A stretch of DNA of 64,000 nucleotides from Paracoccus stylophorae (GTDB lineage: Bacteria > Pseudomonadota > Alphaproteobacteria > Rhodobacterales > Rhodobacteraceae). The stretch lies in the NCBI RefSeq assembly GCF_028553765.1, contig NZ_CP067134.1, forward strand, positions 2,399,001 through 2,463,000. The letters are read 5' to 3'. Below, piece by piece: positions 43,302 through 52,659 of the stretch; position 1 is the first letter of the stretch; every line of letters starts with the position of its first letter. Under the pieces are notes generated by a model. The model saw nothing but the letters and a program-made list of their open reading frames with translations, made no database searches and had not been told where the DNA came from. The translations under genes and the position numbers were made by a program.

Positions 43302-44225
43302 ATGGTGCGCCGGCATAACCTCGACCTCGACGACCTTCAGATCTTCACGATGCTGGCCCGAAAGCTGAACTTTCGCGCCACTGCCGAAGAGGCCGGATTA
43401 TCGGCGCCTGCTTTGACGCGTTTGATTGCGCGCCTCGAAGATCGCGTCGGTGCCCGCCTGTTTGATCGCACCTCGCGACGCGTCGAACTGACGCCGCAAG
43501 GGCACGCGTTCCACAGTATGACGGCGCGACTGCTGGTTCAGGCGGAAATGACTTTGGGAAGTTTTGACCAATATCTCCGTGCAGAGCATGGGCGGCTTTC
43601 GGTCACAGGACTGCCATCGATCACCTCGGGCATCCTGCCTTGTGTGATCCGCGACTTCATTTCCCGATATCCTGGGGTCCAGGTGATCCTGCGCGACGGT
43701 CTGGCGCAGGACATCGCACAGATGGTGGTGGACGGAGAGGCGGACATCGCGCTGACGATACCGGAGCCCGCGCGGCCATCAGACTTGACCTTCGTGCCTT
43801 TGCTGAAGGACGAGTTCGTGGCGCTATCGACGCCAGAGGATGCGATGATTGCTGATGGTCCGATTACGTGGGCGGAATTGCTTGCTCTGCCTTTTGTCAC
43901 CATGCCCCACGCGACAAGCGTGCGCACACTGATCGAGGCAATCGCACAGAAAGAGGGGCTGGTGGTAACCCCTCGTTTCGAAGCTGCCCACTTGGCAACG
44001 GTCGGCGCCCTTGTCGCGCAAGGTTTGGGGGTCACCGCCGTACCCGCCCTGACGCTTCCCGCGATGGGCCAGCCGCAATTGCAGCGGCATGCGTTGATCG
44101 ACCCTGTCCAGACGCGGGAAATCGGCTTGCTGTCACCCGCCCACAAGACGCGCCCGCCAGCCGTTGAAAAATTCGTCGCGATGCTGATTGCACACTGCCG
44201 GAAGTTGCAGCGCCCGGTTCCATAG
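43302..44225 (+). CDS. LysR-family transcriptional regulator
   Basis: 307 residues. N-terminal winged helix (LDDLQIFTMLARKLNFRATAEE, SAPALTRLIARLEDRVGARLF), then the periplasmic-binding-protein-like effector domain (LSVTGLPSITSGILPC). Transcribed away from the TAXI-TRAP operon with a 170-bp gap that should hold both promoters, the classic layout for a LysR activator of the neighbouring catabolic genes. Confidence 0.93.
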   Translation: MVRRHNLDLDDLQIFTMLARKLNFRATAEEAGLSAPALTRLIARLEDRVGARLFDRTSRRVELTPQGHAFHSMTARLLVQAEMTLGSFDQYLRAEHGRLSVTGLPSITSGILPCVIRDFISRYPGVQVILRDGLAQDIAQMVVDGEADIALTIPEPARPSDLTFVPLLKDEFVALSTPEDAMIADGPITWAELLALPFVTMPHATSVRTLIEAIAQKEGLVVTPRFEAAHLATVGALVAQGLGVTAVPALTLPAMGQPQLQRHALIDPVQTREIGLLSPAHKTRPPAVEKFVAMLIAHCRKLQRPVP

Positions 44226-44269
44226 AGCGGCACGTGGCTGTTCCCTTGGCGCTTTCTGGAGCAGAAGGA

Positions 44270-44749
44270 TCAGGCTTCCAAAGGGCTCGCGTAGACCGCG
44301 TTGCCTTTCCCGACCCGGTGCCCCGCGACGGAGGAGACGTTGATGAACTGGCCGCCCTTCTGCGCCTTGAAGTGGGGCAGCGCGGCATGGATGCCGTAGA
44401 GCACGCCCTTGATGTTGACGTCGATTGCCTGATCCCATTCGTCCACCCGCCCCATCTCCAGCGGCGAAAGCGGCATGATGCCGGCATTGTTGATCAGGAC
44501 ATCGACCCTGCCAAAAGTCTCGACGACAAAATCGACGAATGCCTTCACGTCCTCCCGATCGGTGACATCGAGCTTGCGAACGGCGACGTGTTCCCGGCCG
44601 AGCTCATCGGCGATCGCTTCGAGACGATCCATCCGGCGCGCGCCGAGGACGACTCTGGCTCCAGCGTTCACGAGGTGGCGGGCAGCCTCGGCGCCGAGAC
44701 CGGAGCTGCCGCCCGTAATTGCGATGATCTTTCCGCTGACGTTTTCCAT
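44270..44749 (-). pseudogene. Short-chain dehydrogenase, C-terminal half missing
   Basis: 159 residues with a good start (AAGGA before ATG 44749). The cofactor motif [20 protein letters not shown] ([12 protein letters not shown]) and the catalytic serine in INVSSVAGH are present. The frame then breaks at NAVYAS, where the family has Y-x-x-x-K; the tyrosine remains but the lysine and everything after are lost, and the sequence runs into the 3' end of the LysR gene. A deletion has removed about 90 residues. Inactive as reductase. Confidence 0.82.
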
Positions 44750-44859
44750 GTCGTTCCTTTCAGCCCCTCAAGGCGGGTGTTCGGCGGCTATCCAGAAACC
44801 CGAACCGCGGTCCGGGCGATGTTCATGATCGCGAAGTCACGAGATGTGCGGGCTCCAGC

Positions 44860-45729
44860 TCACGCCTCGGGGATCGGCATGCCGTAGTTCGCAAGGGTGA
44901 TGCTCTCTGGCTCCGGTCCGCCGCGCTTGCCCGTGTCGAGGGCATGGATCGCCGCGACCTGATCGGCCGACAGTTCGAAGTCGAAGACGTCGAAGTTCTC
45001 GGCGATGCGGGTGGCCTTGACCGACTTCGGGATCACCGAGCGGCCTTCCTGCAGGTGCCAGCGCAGCATCACCTGCGCGGCGGATTTGCCGTGCAGGGCC
45101 GCGATCTCAAGGATCGCCGGGTCCTCCAACGTGCTTCTGTCGCCACCGCGATAGAAGGTGATGCCGCCGATCGGCGACCAAGCCTGCGTGAGGATGCCGT
45201 GCCGGGCATTGAGCCGCTGAAGCTCCGGCTGCTGGAAATAGGGATGCACCTCGATCTGGTTCACGCCTGGAACGACCGTGGTCTCGGCAAGAAAGCGGTC
45301 CATGTGGTCGGGCATGAAGTTGCTGATCCCGATCGCACGCACGCGGCCGTCCGCCAGCAGAGTCTCCAACGCGTGGTAGGCTTTGATGGTGCGGTCGAAA
45401 TCGGACGGCAGCGGCTGGTGCAGCAGCAAGAGGTCGATTTGCTCGACACCGAGCTTGGCTGCGCTCTTCTCGAACCCGTGCAACGTCTCGTCGTAGCCGT
45501 AGTCGCTGATCCAGATCTTCGTCTCGATGAAGACCTGGTCCCGGGCGATGCCGGAGCGGCGGATGCCTTCGCCGACCTCTTTCTCGTTGCCGTAGGATGC
45601 GGCTGTGTCGATGTGGCGGTATCCGACGCGGATCGCCTCTTCGACCGCATCGGTCGTCTCGGCAGGCGGGCTCTGGAAGACACCGAGCCCGAGGGCGGGC
45701 ATTTCCACCCCGTTGTTCAAAGTTATCAT
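44860..45729 (-). CDS. Aldo/keto reductase
   Basis: 289 residues from ATG 45729 (MITLNNGVEMPALGLG); an in-frame TTG four codons earlier also exists. The catalytic tetrad is present: D in HIDTAASYGNE with its tyrosine, K in IETKIWISD, and H in LLLHQPLPS. The NADPH-binding end VIPKSVKATRIAEN is intact. It reduces carbonyl compounds, or acts as a 2,5-diketo-D-gluconate reductase-like enzyme. Lies with a flavodoxin gene and a broken SDR gene in one minus-strand group opposite a LysR gene, a layout common in YhdH/YqhD-like electrophile responses. Confidence 0.9.
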   Translation of the reverse strand: MITLNNGVEMPALGLGVFQSPPAETTDAVEEAIRVGYRHIDTAASYGNEKEVGEGIRRSGIARDQVFIETKIWISDYGYDETLHGFEKSAAKLGVEQIDLLLLHQPLPSDFDRTIKAYHALETLLADGRVRAIGISNFMPDHMDRFLAETTVVPGVNQIEVHPYFQQPELQRLNARHGILTQAWSPIGGITFYRGGDRSTLEDPAILEIAALHGKSAAQVMLRWHLQEGRSVIPKSVKATRIAENFDVFDFELSADQVAAIHALDTGKRGGPEPESITLANYGMPIPEA

Positions 45730-45762
45730 GGATGTGGACAAGGCAGGCTCTCTTTCTGACGT

Positions 45763-46353
45763 TCAGAGTTCTTGATCGATATCCGCCAGCCAGGTGCTGA
45801 TCTGGCGGAGCGTGTCGCGCTCGGCATCGCACTCCTGGATGAACGGTTCGAGGATCTGCGCATCGGCGGCGATCGCGGCCAGAGTCTCGGGCGCGCTTCC
45901 TGTGCCGTAGCCGCCGTGGGTGATGAACGGCACGAGGATTTTCCCCGCGAGGTCGTGGGTGGCCACGAATGTTCGAATGGGTGCTGGAAGTGCGCCGCCC
46001 CAGATCGGGAACCCGAGAAAGACGGTCTCGTATCGAGCCATGTCCAAAACGCCTTCCGCGAGGCGCGGTGTCGCTTCAGCGTCGCGCTGGCGCTGCGCGA
46101 GGTCGACATGCGCCTCGTAGTCGACCGGGTACGGCTCCGCCGTTCGGATCTCGAAGAGATCGGCTCCGACGTTCCGGCTGAGAGCTTCCGCAACCACCCG
46201 CGTGTTGCCGCTCCGGGTCAGGTAGGCCACGAGCTGGTTCGACCGTCCGAGCGTCTGGGCAGTCACGGGGCTGCTGGCAAAAGAAAGCCCAGCGGCTGCG
46301 GCAATCAGAACCTGAAAGGCTTCGCGCCGGGATCTCTGAAACTTTTCATCCAT
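45763..46353 (-). CDS. Exported flavodoxin-fold protein with Tat-type signal
   Basis: 196 residues from ATG 46353, with GAAGG nine bases upstream. The N-terminus has twin arginines (QRSRREAFQVLIAAAAGL) and a cleavable segment ending SSPVTAQ, so export by the Tat system with bound FMN is likely. The flavodoxin FMN loop is seen in AYLTRSGNTRVVAEALS, and GFPIWGGALPAPIRTF is the second flavin contact. Electron carrier or quinone reductase; partner unknown. Directly upstream of the aldo/keto reductase gene. Confidence 0.85.
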   Translation of the reverse strand: MDEKFQRSRREAFQVLIAAAAGLSFASSPVTAQTLGRSNQLVAYLTRSGNTRVVAEALSRNVGADLFEIRTAEPYPVDYEAHVDLAQRQRDAEATPRLAEGVLDMARYETVFLGFPIWGGALPAPIRTFVATHDLAGKILVPFITHGGYGTGSAPETLAAIAADAQILEPFIQECDAERDTLRQISTWLADIDQEL

Positions 46354-46474
46354 TGATTGAGGCCTTCGCAGCTTGAGAGGTGTCTCTTTGGGCATGCCCA
46401 ATACCTAGCCGAGATGGCCGCATTCGATTAGATGGTGTAATTGGCATGAACCTATGCACCTGGAGCATTAATGG

Positions 46475-47365
46475 ATGCGTGAGAACATCAACGACCTGCT
46501 GGCCTTCGCTGCGGTCGCAACGGACCAGAGCTTCACCCGGGCTGCCGCCCGGCTCGGTACGTCGCAGTCGTCGCTGAGCCGCACGATCCGCAAGCTCGAG
46601 GAGCGGCTCGGAGTCCGATTGTTGACCCGGACGACGCGGAGCGTCTCCCCCACCGAAGCGGGCGGGCGTCTGCTGCAGAAGATCGGGCCGCGCCTCGACG
46701 AAATCGAGGCGGAGCTGGAGGCACTTGGCGCGCTGCGCGACAAACCGGCGGGCAACGTGCGCATCAACTGCAGCGAATACGCCGCCGAAAGTGTCGTCTG
46801 GCCGAAGCTCGCCAAGGTGCTTCCGGCCTACCCGGACATCAAGGTCGAGATCTTCATCCAGCACAGCTTTGCCGACATCGCGGCCGAGAGGTTCGATGCA
46901 GGTGTCCGGCTGGGCGAGAGCCTGGAGAAGGACATGATCGCCGTCCGCATCGCCCCGGACGACCGGCTGATCGCGGTGGGATCTCCATCCTATTTCGAGC
47001 GGCACGCGCCTCCCGAGACTCCGCGGGACCTGACAGCGCACTCCTGCATCAACCTTCGTCTGGCGACGCGCGGCGGTCTCTATGCATGGGAGTTCGAGAA
47101 GGACGGCGCATCACTGAACGTGAAGGTCGAAGGGCAGGTTACGTTCAACACCATCAGGCCGATGGTGGACGCGGCGCTGGCAGGCTTCGGAATCGCCTTC
47201 GTCCCCGAGTCCGGCCTCCATGCCCACCTGGTCAGCGGCGCTCTGGTCCAAGTCCTCGACGACTGGTGCCAGCCGTTCTCAGGCTTCCACCTCTATTATC
47301 CCAGCCGCCGCCAACAGTCGTCGGCGTTCGAGGTCGTCATGACTGCACTGCGGCATCGGGCGTGA
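46475..47365 (+). CDS. LysR-family transcriptional regulator
   Basis: 296 residues. Winged helix at the N-terminus (NDLLAFAAVATDQSFTRAAA, TSQSSLSRTIRKLEERLG), effector domain from about residue 90 (GNVRINCSEYAAESVVWPKL). Diverges from the flavodoxin/aldo-keto reductase genes with a gap of about 120 bp, so it very likely controls them. The short gap includes GGCATGAACCTATGCACCTGG-like symmetric bases near 46,442-46,462 that could be part of its site. Confidence 0.92.
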   Translation: MRENINDLLAFAAVATDQSFTRAAARLGTSQSSLSRTIRKLEERLGVRLLTRTTRSVSPTEAGGRLLQKIGPRLDEIEAELEALGALRDKPAGNVRINCSEYAAESVVWPKLAKVLPAYPDIKVEIFIQHSFADIAAERFDAGVRLGESLEKDMIAVRIAPDDRLIAVGSPSYFERHAPPETPRDLTAHSCINLRLATRGGLYAWEFEKDGASLNVKVEGQVTFNTIRPMVDAALAGFGIAFVPESGLHAHLVSGALVQVLDDWCQPFSGFHLYYPSRRQQSSAFEVVMTALRHRA

Positions 47366-47394
47366 GTGCGCGAGCATTCGCGTGGCACATCCGG

Positions 47395-48126
47395 TTAAAT
47401 CGAGCGCTCGTTGACGCGCTTGGACAGCTCTTCGGCGCTTTCGACCCGCTCCGAGTAGCGGTCGGTCAGATAAGCTGAGCGGCCGCGCGTGAGATGGGTG
47501 AACTTCACGAGTTCCTCCATCACGTCGACGACGCGGTTGTAGTAAGGCGAAGGGCGCATCCGGCCGGCATCGTCGAACTCGCCCCACGCCTTCGGGACCG
47601 AGGACTGGTTCGGGATCGTCACCATCCGCATCCAGCGGCCTAGGATGCGCATCTGGTTGACGGCGTTGAAGCTCTGCGAGCCGCCTGAGACCTGCATCAC
47701 CGCGAGCGTCTTGCCCTGCGTCGGCCGCACGCCGCCGAGCGACAGCGGCAGCCAGTCGATCTGCGCCTTCATGACGCCGGTCATCGCGCCATGGCGCTCG
47801 GGCGAGCACCAGACCATGCCCTCAGCCCAGGTCGCGAGCTCACGCAGCTCCCTGACCTTCGGGTGGTCGGGGCCTTCCGCGTCCGGCAGCGGCAGGCCGG
47901 ACGGGTTGAAGGCGCGGGTCTCGGCGCCGAACCAGCGCAGCAGGCGCGCCGCCTCCTCCGAGGCGAAGCGCGAGTAGGAGCGCTCCCGCAGCGAGCCGTA
48001 GAGCATCAGGATGCGCGGCGGATGCGTGGGCGCGCCCGGCCCGGCGAGCGCGGCCACATCGATCGGCCTGAGCGAGGCGGGGTTAATATTCGGCAGATCC
48101 CCGATCGGGAAAGGATGGTCAGCCAT
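47395..48126 (-). CDS. arsH: Arsenical resistance protein ArsH (NADPH-dependent FMN reductase)
   Basis: 243 residues from ATG 48126. The flavodoxin-like fold shows the phosphate loop [20 protein letters not shown] and the family motif [20 protein letters not shown] with [13 protein letters not shown]. ArsH enzymes oxidise trivalent organoarsenicals or act as NADPH:FMN oxidoreductases in the cytoplasm. It overlaps the acr3 stop by eight bases and is the last gene of the ars operon. Confidence 0.95.
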   Translation of the reverse strand: MADHPFPIGDLPNINPASLRPIDVAALAGPGAPTHPPRILMLYGSLRERSYSRFASEEAARLLRWFGAETRAFNPSGLPLPDAEGPDHPKVRELRELATWAEGMVWCSPERHGAMTGVMKAQIDWLPLSLGGVRPTQGKTLAVMQVSGGSQSFNAVNQMRILGRWMRMVTIPNQSSVPKAWGEFDDAGRMRPSPYYNRVVDVMEELVKFTHLTRGRSAYLTDRYSERVESAEELSKRVNERSI

Positions 48127-49231
48127 GCCGCGCGCCTCCGGCATCCGCCGGAAAGTGGTGCCGCGTCCGGTTGGCGAAGGCGACGAGCGACAGCATGACA
48201 GGAACCTCGACGAGCACGCCCACCACGGTGGCGAGCGCGGCCCCGGATTGCAGGCCGAACAGGCTGATCGCGACGGCGACCGCGAGCTCAAAGAAGTTTG
48301 ATGTGCCGATGAGCGCGCATGGCGCCGCGACGTTGAACGGCACGCGCCATGCCCAGGCGGCGGCATAGGCGAGCGCGAAGATGCCATAGGACTGGATGAG
48401 CAGCGGCACTGCGATCAGCGCAATCAGCAGCGGCTGCTCCAGGATGATCTGCCCCTGAAAGCCGAAAAGCAGCACGACCGTCGCCAGAAGGCCGATCACC
48501 GAGAGCGGCTTCACCGCCGCCGTGAACCGCGCGACCGCCGCCTCGGCGTCCGCACCCCGCAGGCCCCGTGCGAGCCACTGCCGCGTGGCCGCGCCGGCCG
48601 CCAGCGGGATCAGGATGTAGAGCCCGACCGACAGGATCAGCGTCTCCCACGGCACGACGATGTCGGTGACGCCGAGGAGTAGCGCCACGATCGGCGCGAA
48701 GGCAAAGATCATGATGACGTCGTTCACCGAGACCTGCACCAGCGTGTAGGTGGCGTCGCCCCGAGTGAGCTGCGACCACACGAACACCATCGCCGTGCAC
48801 GGGGCGGCGCCGAGCAAGATCAGACCGGCGATGTATTGCTGGGCATCCGCCGGTGCGATCAGGTCCGCGAACAGGACCTCGAAGAACAGGACAGCGAGCC
48901 CTGCCATGGTGAAGGGCTTGATCAGCCAGTTCACCACGATCGTCAGCACGAGCCCTTTCGGCCGATCGCCGATGTGGCGCAGGCTCGCGAAGTCGACCGC
49001 CACCATCATCGGATAGACCATCGCCCAGATCAGGACGGCAACGACCAGGTTGACGGACGCGATCTCGAGCGCGGCGAGCGTCTCGAACAGGCCCGGCAGC
49101 ACGTTGCCGAGCAGCAGCCCGGCGCCGATGCAGAGCGCCACCCAGACAGAGAGCCACTTTTCGAAGAAGCCGATGCCGGCAGGCGCCGCTGCGATGGCCT
49201 CGGCCGTGGGCGCGTAGGTGTCGTTGCTCAT
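48119..49231 (-). CDS. acr3: Arsenite efflux permease ACR3
   Basis: 370 residues with ten predicted membrane helices. Family features: [20 protein letters not shown], the conserved cysteine in [18 protein letters not shown] and the glutamate-containing [14 protein letters not shown]. It exports arsenite from the cytoplasm using the membrane potential. Start overlaps the arsC stop by 4 bp (ATGA). Confidence 0.96.
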   Translation of the reverse strand: MSNDTYAPTAEAIAAAPAGIGFFEKWLSVWVALCIGAGLLLGNVLPGLFETLAALEIASVNLVVAVLIWAMVYPMMVAVDFASLRHIGDRPKGLVLTIVVNWLIKPFTMAGLAVLFFEVLFADLIAPADAQQYIAGLILLGAAPCTAMVFVWSQLTRGDATYTLVQVSVNDVIMIFAFAPIVALLLGVTDIVVPWETLILSVGLYILIPLAAGAATRQWLARGLRGADAEAAVARFTAAVKPLSVIGLLATVVLLFGFQGQIILEQPLLIALIAVPLLIQSYGIFALAYAAAWAWRVPFNVAAPCALIGTSNFFELAVAVAISLFGLQSGAALATVVGVLVEVPVMLSLVAFANRTRHHFPADAGGARHG

Positions 49232-49665
49232 CGGGCGGGGCTCTCGTTTACGCGGCGCCCGTCGGCGTCCACCACGAGCTCGCCGTCCTCCTTGCGGAAC
49301 TCCCCGCGCTGCGGGTTCGGCAGGATGTCGAGCACCGCCTCGGAGGGGCGGCAGAGCCGTGTTCCGAGCGGCGTCTCGACGATGGGGCGGTTGATGAGGA
49401 TGGGATGCTCCAGCATCAGGTCGATCAGCTCGTCGTCGGAGAACTTGGGGGCATCGAGCTTGAGCTCGTCGTAGGGCGTGCCCTTCCGGCGCAGGAGGTC
49501 GCGCACGGGGATCCCCATCGCGGCGATCAGCGCCACGAGCCGCTCGCGGCTCGGGGGCGTCTTCAGATACTCGATAACCTCCGGCTCATCGCCGGAGTTG
49601 CGGATCAGCGCCAGCACGTTGCGCGACGTGCCGCAGTTCGGGTTGTGATAGATCCTGGTGGTCAT
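49228..49665 (-). CDS. arsC: Arsenate reductase ArsC (glutaredoxin-dependent)
   Basis: 145 residues from ATG 49665. The active-site motif [13 protein letters not shown] contains the catalytic cysteine, and the arginines in [18 protein letters not shown] bind arsenate. It belongs to the thioredoxin-fold, glutathione/glutaredoxin-linked ArsC type that reduces arsenate to arsenite for export by Acr3. Overlaps arsR by 4 bp. Confidence 0.95.
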   Translation of the reverse strand: MTTRIYHNPNCGTSRNVLALIRNSGDEPEVIEYLKTPPSRERLVALIAAMGIPVRDLLRRKGTPYDELKLDAPKFSDDELIDLMLEHPILINRPIVETPLGTRLCRPSEAVLDILPNPQRGEFRKEDGELVVDADGRRVNESPAR

Positions 49666-50003
49666 GCGGTCTCTTTCCGGGCGGCGTGCGTCGAGGGGGC
49701 GATCCCGCATGCTGCCGGATCGCCGGCGCAACAGTGGCGGGTCAGATAGTCGATGAGGCCTGTCATGGTGGCGAAGTCCGCTGAGTAGATCAGCGAGCGT
49801 CCTTCGCGCTGGACCGTCACCAGCCCGGCGTGCTTCAGTTCCTTGAGGTGGAACGAGAGCGTGGCCGAGGGGAGATCCAGCGCCTCGCCGATCCGCCCCA
49901 CTGCACGCCCTTCCGGACCGGCCTCCACCAGCAGGCGGAAGATGTCGAGACGCGTCTCCTGCGAGAGCGCGGCAAGCGCAGCGAGTGTGTCCTGTTTTTC
50001 CAT
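49662..50003 (-). CDS. arsR: ArsR-family repressor
   Basis: 113 residues. Winged helix (LAALSQETRLDIFRLLVEAG, PSATLSFHLKELKHAGLV) with a C-terminal CCAGDPAACG cysteine set that could bind arsenite. First gene of the arsRC-acr3-arsH operon and its likely repressor; an inverted repeat covers the start region. Arsenite would release it. Confidence 0.94.
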   Translation of the reverse strand: MEKQDTLAALAALSQETRLDIFRLLVEAGPEGRAVGRIGEALDLPSATLSFHLKELKHAGLVTVQREGRSLIYSADFATMTGLIDYLTRHCCAGDPAACGIAPSTHAARKETA

Positions 50004-50004
50004 C

Positions 50005-50022
50005 TCTCCACAATAGTGGAGA
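50005..50022. promoter_or_regulatory. Likely ArsR operator
   Basis: Perfect inverted repeat TCTCCAC-AATA-GTGGAGA directly before the arsR start codon (50001-50003). Size and place fit an ArsR dimer site overlapping the promoter or leader of the operon. Confidence 0.6.
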
Positions 50023-50118
50023 TGTAGAGCGAGATCAATCCCGCCTGCGGCCGCCCCGCGGTGTCAGCTCGGCGCACGGCTGATCCTGCAGCGCTGAGGC
50101 GCGGACCGATGCCGGTGA

Positions 50119-51345
50119 TCAGAGGAGAGCGAGCGCAATCCCGCCTGTCGCGATCAGCACCACCACTACCCACGGCGGCGCCTTCCACACGGTCAGCAGC
50201 ACGAACCCCACCAGAGCAAGCGCGAAGTCCTGCGGGCTGAAGATCGCGCTCGTCCAGACGGGATCATAGAGAGCCGCGCCGAGGATGCCGACGACGGCGG
50301 CGTTTGCGCCGCGCATGGCCGCCTGCGCCAGCGGCCGCGTCCGAAAGGCGTCCCAGAAGGGAAGCGTGCCGATCAGCAGTAGGAACCCGGGCAGGAAGAT
50401 CGCGATGAGGCCGATGGCCGCGCCGGCAAGGCCGTTCGGCTCCGGCACCATGACCGCGCCCAGATAGGTGCCGAAGGTGAAGAGCGGCCCCGGAACGGCC
50501 TGCGCCGCGCCATATCCGGCCAGGAACGCGTCCTCGCCGACCCAGCCGGGCCGGACCACCTCCGCCTCGAGCAGCGGCAGGACGACATGACCGCCGCCGA
50601 ACACCAGCGAGCCCGCCCGATAGAAAGCGTCGAAGAGCGCCAGCCCCTGCGATCCCGCCGCTGTCGACAGGACCGGCAGAAGAAACAGCAGCAGGAAGAA
50701 CAGTCCGAGCGCAGCGGCTCCCACCGTCCTGGAGACCGCGAAGGTCAGATGCCCCGTCGTCGGAGCGGCGCCGCCCCGGCAGAGCCAGAGACCGGCAAGA
50801 CCGCCGACGACGATGGCCACGATTTGTCCGACCGATCCGGCGGCGAAGACCACGATCAGCACCGCCGCAAGGGCGATGCTGGCCCTCCCGCGATCGGGCG
50901 CGAGCGTTCGGGCCATGCCCCAGACAGCCTGCGCGACAACCGCCACGGCGACGATCTTGAGCCCGTGCAGGAGGCCCGCTCCGATCGGCCCGTCGAAGGC
51001 GGATGCACCGAACGCGAAGAGCACGAGCAGCAGAGCGGACGGCAGCGTGAACGCCGCCCACGCCGCGGCTGCCCCGAGCGGACCGCCGCGAAGCAGGCCC
51101 AGCGCGAAGCCGTCCTGGCTCGAGGCCGGCCCGGGCAGAAACTGGCAGAGCGCGACGAGGTCGGCATAACCCGCCTCGTCGATCCACTTGCGTCGTGTGA
51201 CGAGCTCGTCGCGGAAATAGCCGAGATGCGCGATCGGGCCGCCGAACGAGGTGAGCCCGAGCTTCAGAAAAGCCCGGAACACCTCGCCCGCCGAGCCCTG
51301 CGGGCCGGCACGCTCAGGCGCCGTCGCTTCCCGGAACGACCTCAC
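50119..51345 (-). CDS. chrA: Chromate efflux transporter ChrA
   Basis: 408 residues in two homologous halves, each of about six membrane helices. Signatures: LKLGLTSFGGPIAHLGYF with LCQFLPGPASSQ in the first half and RAGSLVFGGGHVVLPLLEAE with GYGAAQAVPGPLFTFGTYLG in the second. It exports chromate from the cytoplasm. The start overlaps the remaining 3' end of a PadR gene, so the two formed an operon before truncation. Confidence 0.94.
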   Translation of the reverse strand: MRSFREATAPERAGPQGSAGEVFRAFLKLGLTSFGGPIAHLGYFRDELVTRRKWIDEAGYADLVALCQFLPGPASSQDGFALGLLRGGPLGAAAAWAAFTLPSALLLVLFAFGASAFDGPIGAGLLHGLKIVAVAVVAQAVWGMARTLAPDRGRASIALAAVLIVVFAAGSVGQIVAIVVGGLAGLWLCRGGAAPTTGHLTFAVSRTVGAAALGLFFLLLFLLPVLSTAAGSQGLALFDAFYRAGSLVFGGGHVVLPLLEAEVVRPGWVGEDAFLAGYGAAQAVPGPLFTFGTYLGAVMVPEPNGLAGAAIGLIAIFLPGFLLLIGTLPFWDAFRTRPLAQAAMRGANAAVVGILGAALYDPVWTSAIFSPQDFALALVGFVLLTVWKAPPWVVVVLIATGGIALALL

Positions 51346-51525
51346 GAAATAGCTCCCGGATCTTGTCGTGCGCGAGGTTCAGCGCCTCGGTCCCGTAGGG
51401 CGTCGCCCTGTAGATGCGCCGATGCGAGCGGCCCGCCCGTTCGGTGCGGGATTCGAGATACCCCTTGCGCTCCATCGCGTGGAGCATCGGGTAGAGCGTG
51501 CCCGGGCTGACGCGGTAGTATCCGT
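51314..51525 (-). pseudogene. PadR-family regulator, 5' end cut off by IS110
   Basis: Only the second part of the winged helix and the C-terminus remain: YRVSPGTLYPMLHAMERKGY, RTERAGRSHRRIYRATPYG and ALNLAHDKIRELFREV. The first helices that complete DNA binding are replaced by IS sequence near 51525. PadR regulators often control chrA-type efflux genes. The following chrA has probably lost its native promoter and control. Confidence 0.8.
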
Positions 51526-51530
51526 CTTGG

Positions 51531-52466
51531 TCAAGCGGGTCTGTCGGCCCATTTCCGGCCGTCGCGCAGCAGCGCATTGGCGAGGAGGACGAGCTTGCGC
51601 ATGACGGCGGTGATCGCGAGCTTTGGTGCTTTGCCGCTTTCAAGCAGCTGCTGGTATTTTCGCTTGAGGTCTGTGTTGAAGCGGATGGCGACGAGGGCGG
51701 GCATGAAGATCGCGGCGCGCAGGCTGGCGCGTCCGCCGCGGATCATTTCCTTTCCCTTCCACTTGCCCGAACGGCGCGTGAAGGGTGCCAGCCCGGCGAG
51801 GCTCGCGGCCTGTTTCGGCTCGAGGGTGCCGAGCTCCGGCATCTCGATCAGCAGCATGCACGCGGTCACGGCGCCGATGCCGGGAATAGAGGTCAGGATG
51901 TCGAGACGCTCGGCCAGGGCGGGGTCCGCTGCGATCAGGGTGGAGATGGTTTCGTCAACTTCGGCAAGCTGCTTCTCGATGATGGCCAGCCGCGCCTTCG
52001 CCTGGCGGCGGATCAGGCTGATCGCTGCTGTTTCAGCACGGTTTCCTGCCGCCGTCCGATCCTTGATCAGCGCCAGCCGCGCGACGTGCAACTCCCTCAG
52101 TTCGTTCATGAGTTCGCCACGAACCGGCCGCGGCGGCAGGTCGAGTGCGAGCCCCATCCGCGCCAGCAGCATCGCATCCACCCGATCTGTCTTGGCCTGC
52201 GTGCCAGTGGCCTCCGCGAAGCGCCGCGCCTGGCGAGGATTGACCTTGACCAGCGCATGTCCCGCCTTTGCGAGCGCTTCCTCCATTCCACGATGATAGG
52301 GGCCGGTCGGCTCGTAGACGATCCGCAGTCCTTCGGTGTTGCCGATCCATTTCAGCAAGGTCTTGAACCCGGCCTTGTCGTTTCCGAAAGAGTTGTGTTG
52401 CCGATCCGAGAGCCGGAACGCGTCCAGCCGGTCTTTCGAGATGTCGATGCCGATGATATCCTGCAT
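51531..52466 (-). CDS. IS110-family DEDD transposase/recombinase
   Basis: 311 residues. The RuvC-like N-terminal domain has D in IGIDISKDRLDAF, E in RIVYEPTGPYHRGM and the pair of aspartates in AKTDRVDAMLLARMG. The C-terminal Tnp_20 domain has LTSIPGIGAVTACMLL, SLAGLAPFTRRSGKWKG and GGRASLRAAIFMPALVA, the last holding the catalytic serine region. IS110 enzymes use a bridge RNA to pair donor and target DNA. Full length and apparently intact. Confidence 0.95.
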   Translation of the reverse strand: MQDIIGIDISKDRLDAFRLSDRQHNSFGNDKAGFKTLLKWIGNTEGLRIVYEPTGPYHRGMEEALAKAGHALVKVNPRQARRFAEATGTQAKTDRVDAMLLARMGLALDLPPRPVRGELMNELRELHVARLALIKDRTAAGNRAETAAISLIRRQAKARLAIIEKQLAEVDETISTLIAADPALAERLDILTSIPGIGAVTACMLLIEMPELGTLEPKQAASLAGLAPFTRRSGKWKGKEMIRGGRASLRAAIFMPALVAIRFNTDLKRKYQQLLESGKAPKLAITAVMRKLVLLANALLRDGRKWADRPA

Positions 52467-52640
52467 CCGTCTTTTCCTTACCTCTGCTTGTCATGCAGGC
52501 CCGAAGCCCTGCTATCCGTTCAGGTCATGAGAAAAGACGGGGGCGATCACACTACCGCACGGCCCGCAACGGCCGACCCATTCTCGATCCGTCCCCCGCC
52601 GCTGCCCGGCATATTTGGGGTGCCGGGCAGCGGCTCCCTT
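52467..52640 (-). ncRNA. Predicted IS110 bridge RNA region
   Basis: The non-coding leader directly before the transposase start. Its far end has a strong hairpin: CCGCTGCCCGGCA (52599-52611) and TGCCGGGCAGCGG (52621-52633), a perfect 13-bp stem with a 9-base loop, which would be the 5' stem-loop. A second stem GCAGG/CCTGC lies near 52490-52510. Length (about 170 bases) and position match the bridge RNA described for IS621. The guide loops cannot be assigned by eye. Confidence 0.5.
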
Positions 52641-52659
52641 ATCGCAAGGAAGCCGAGGG

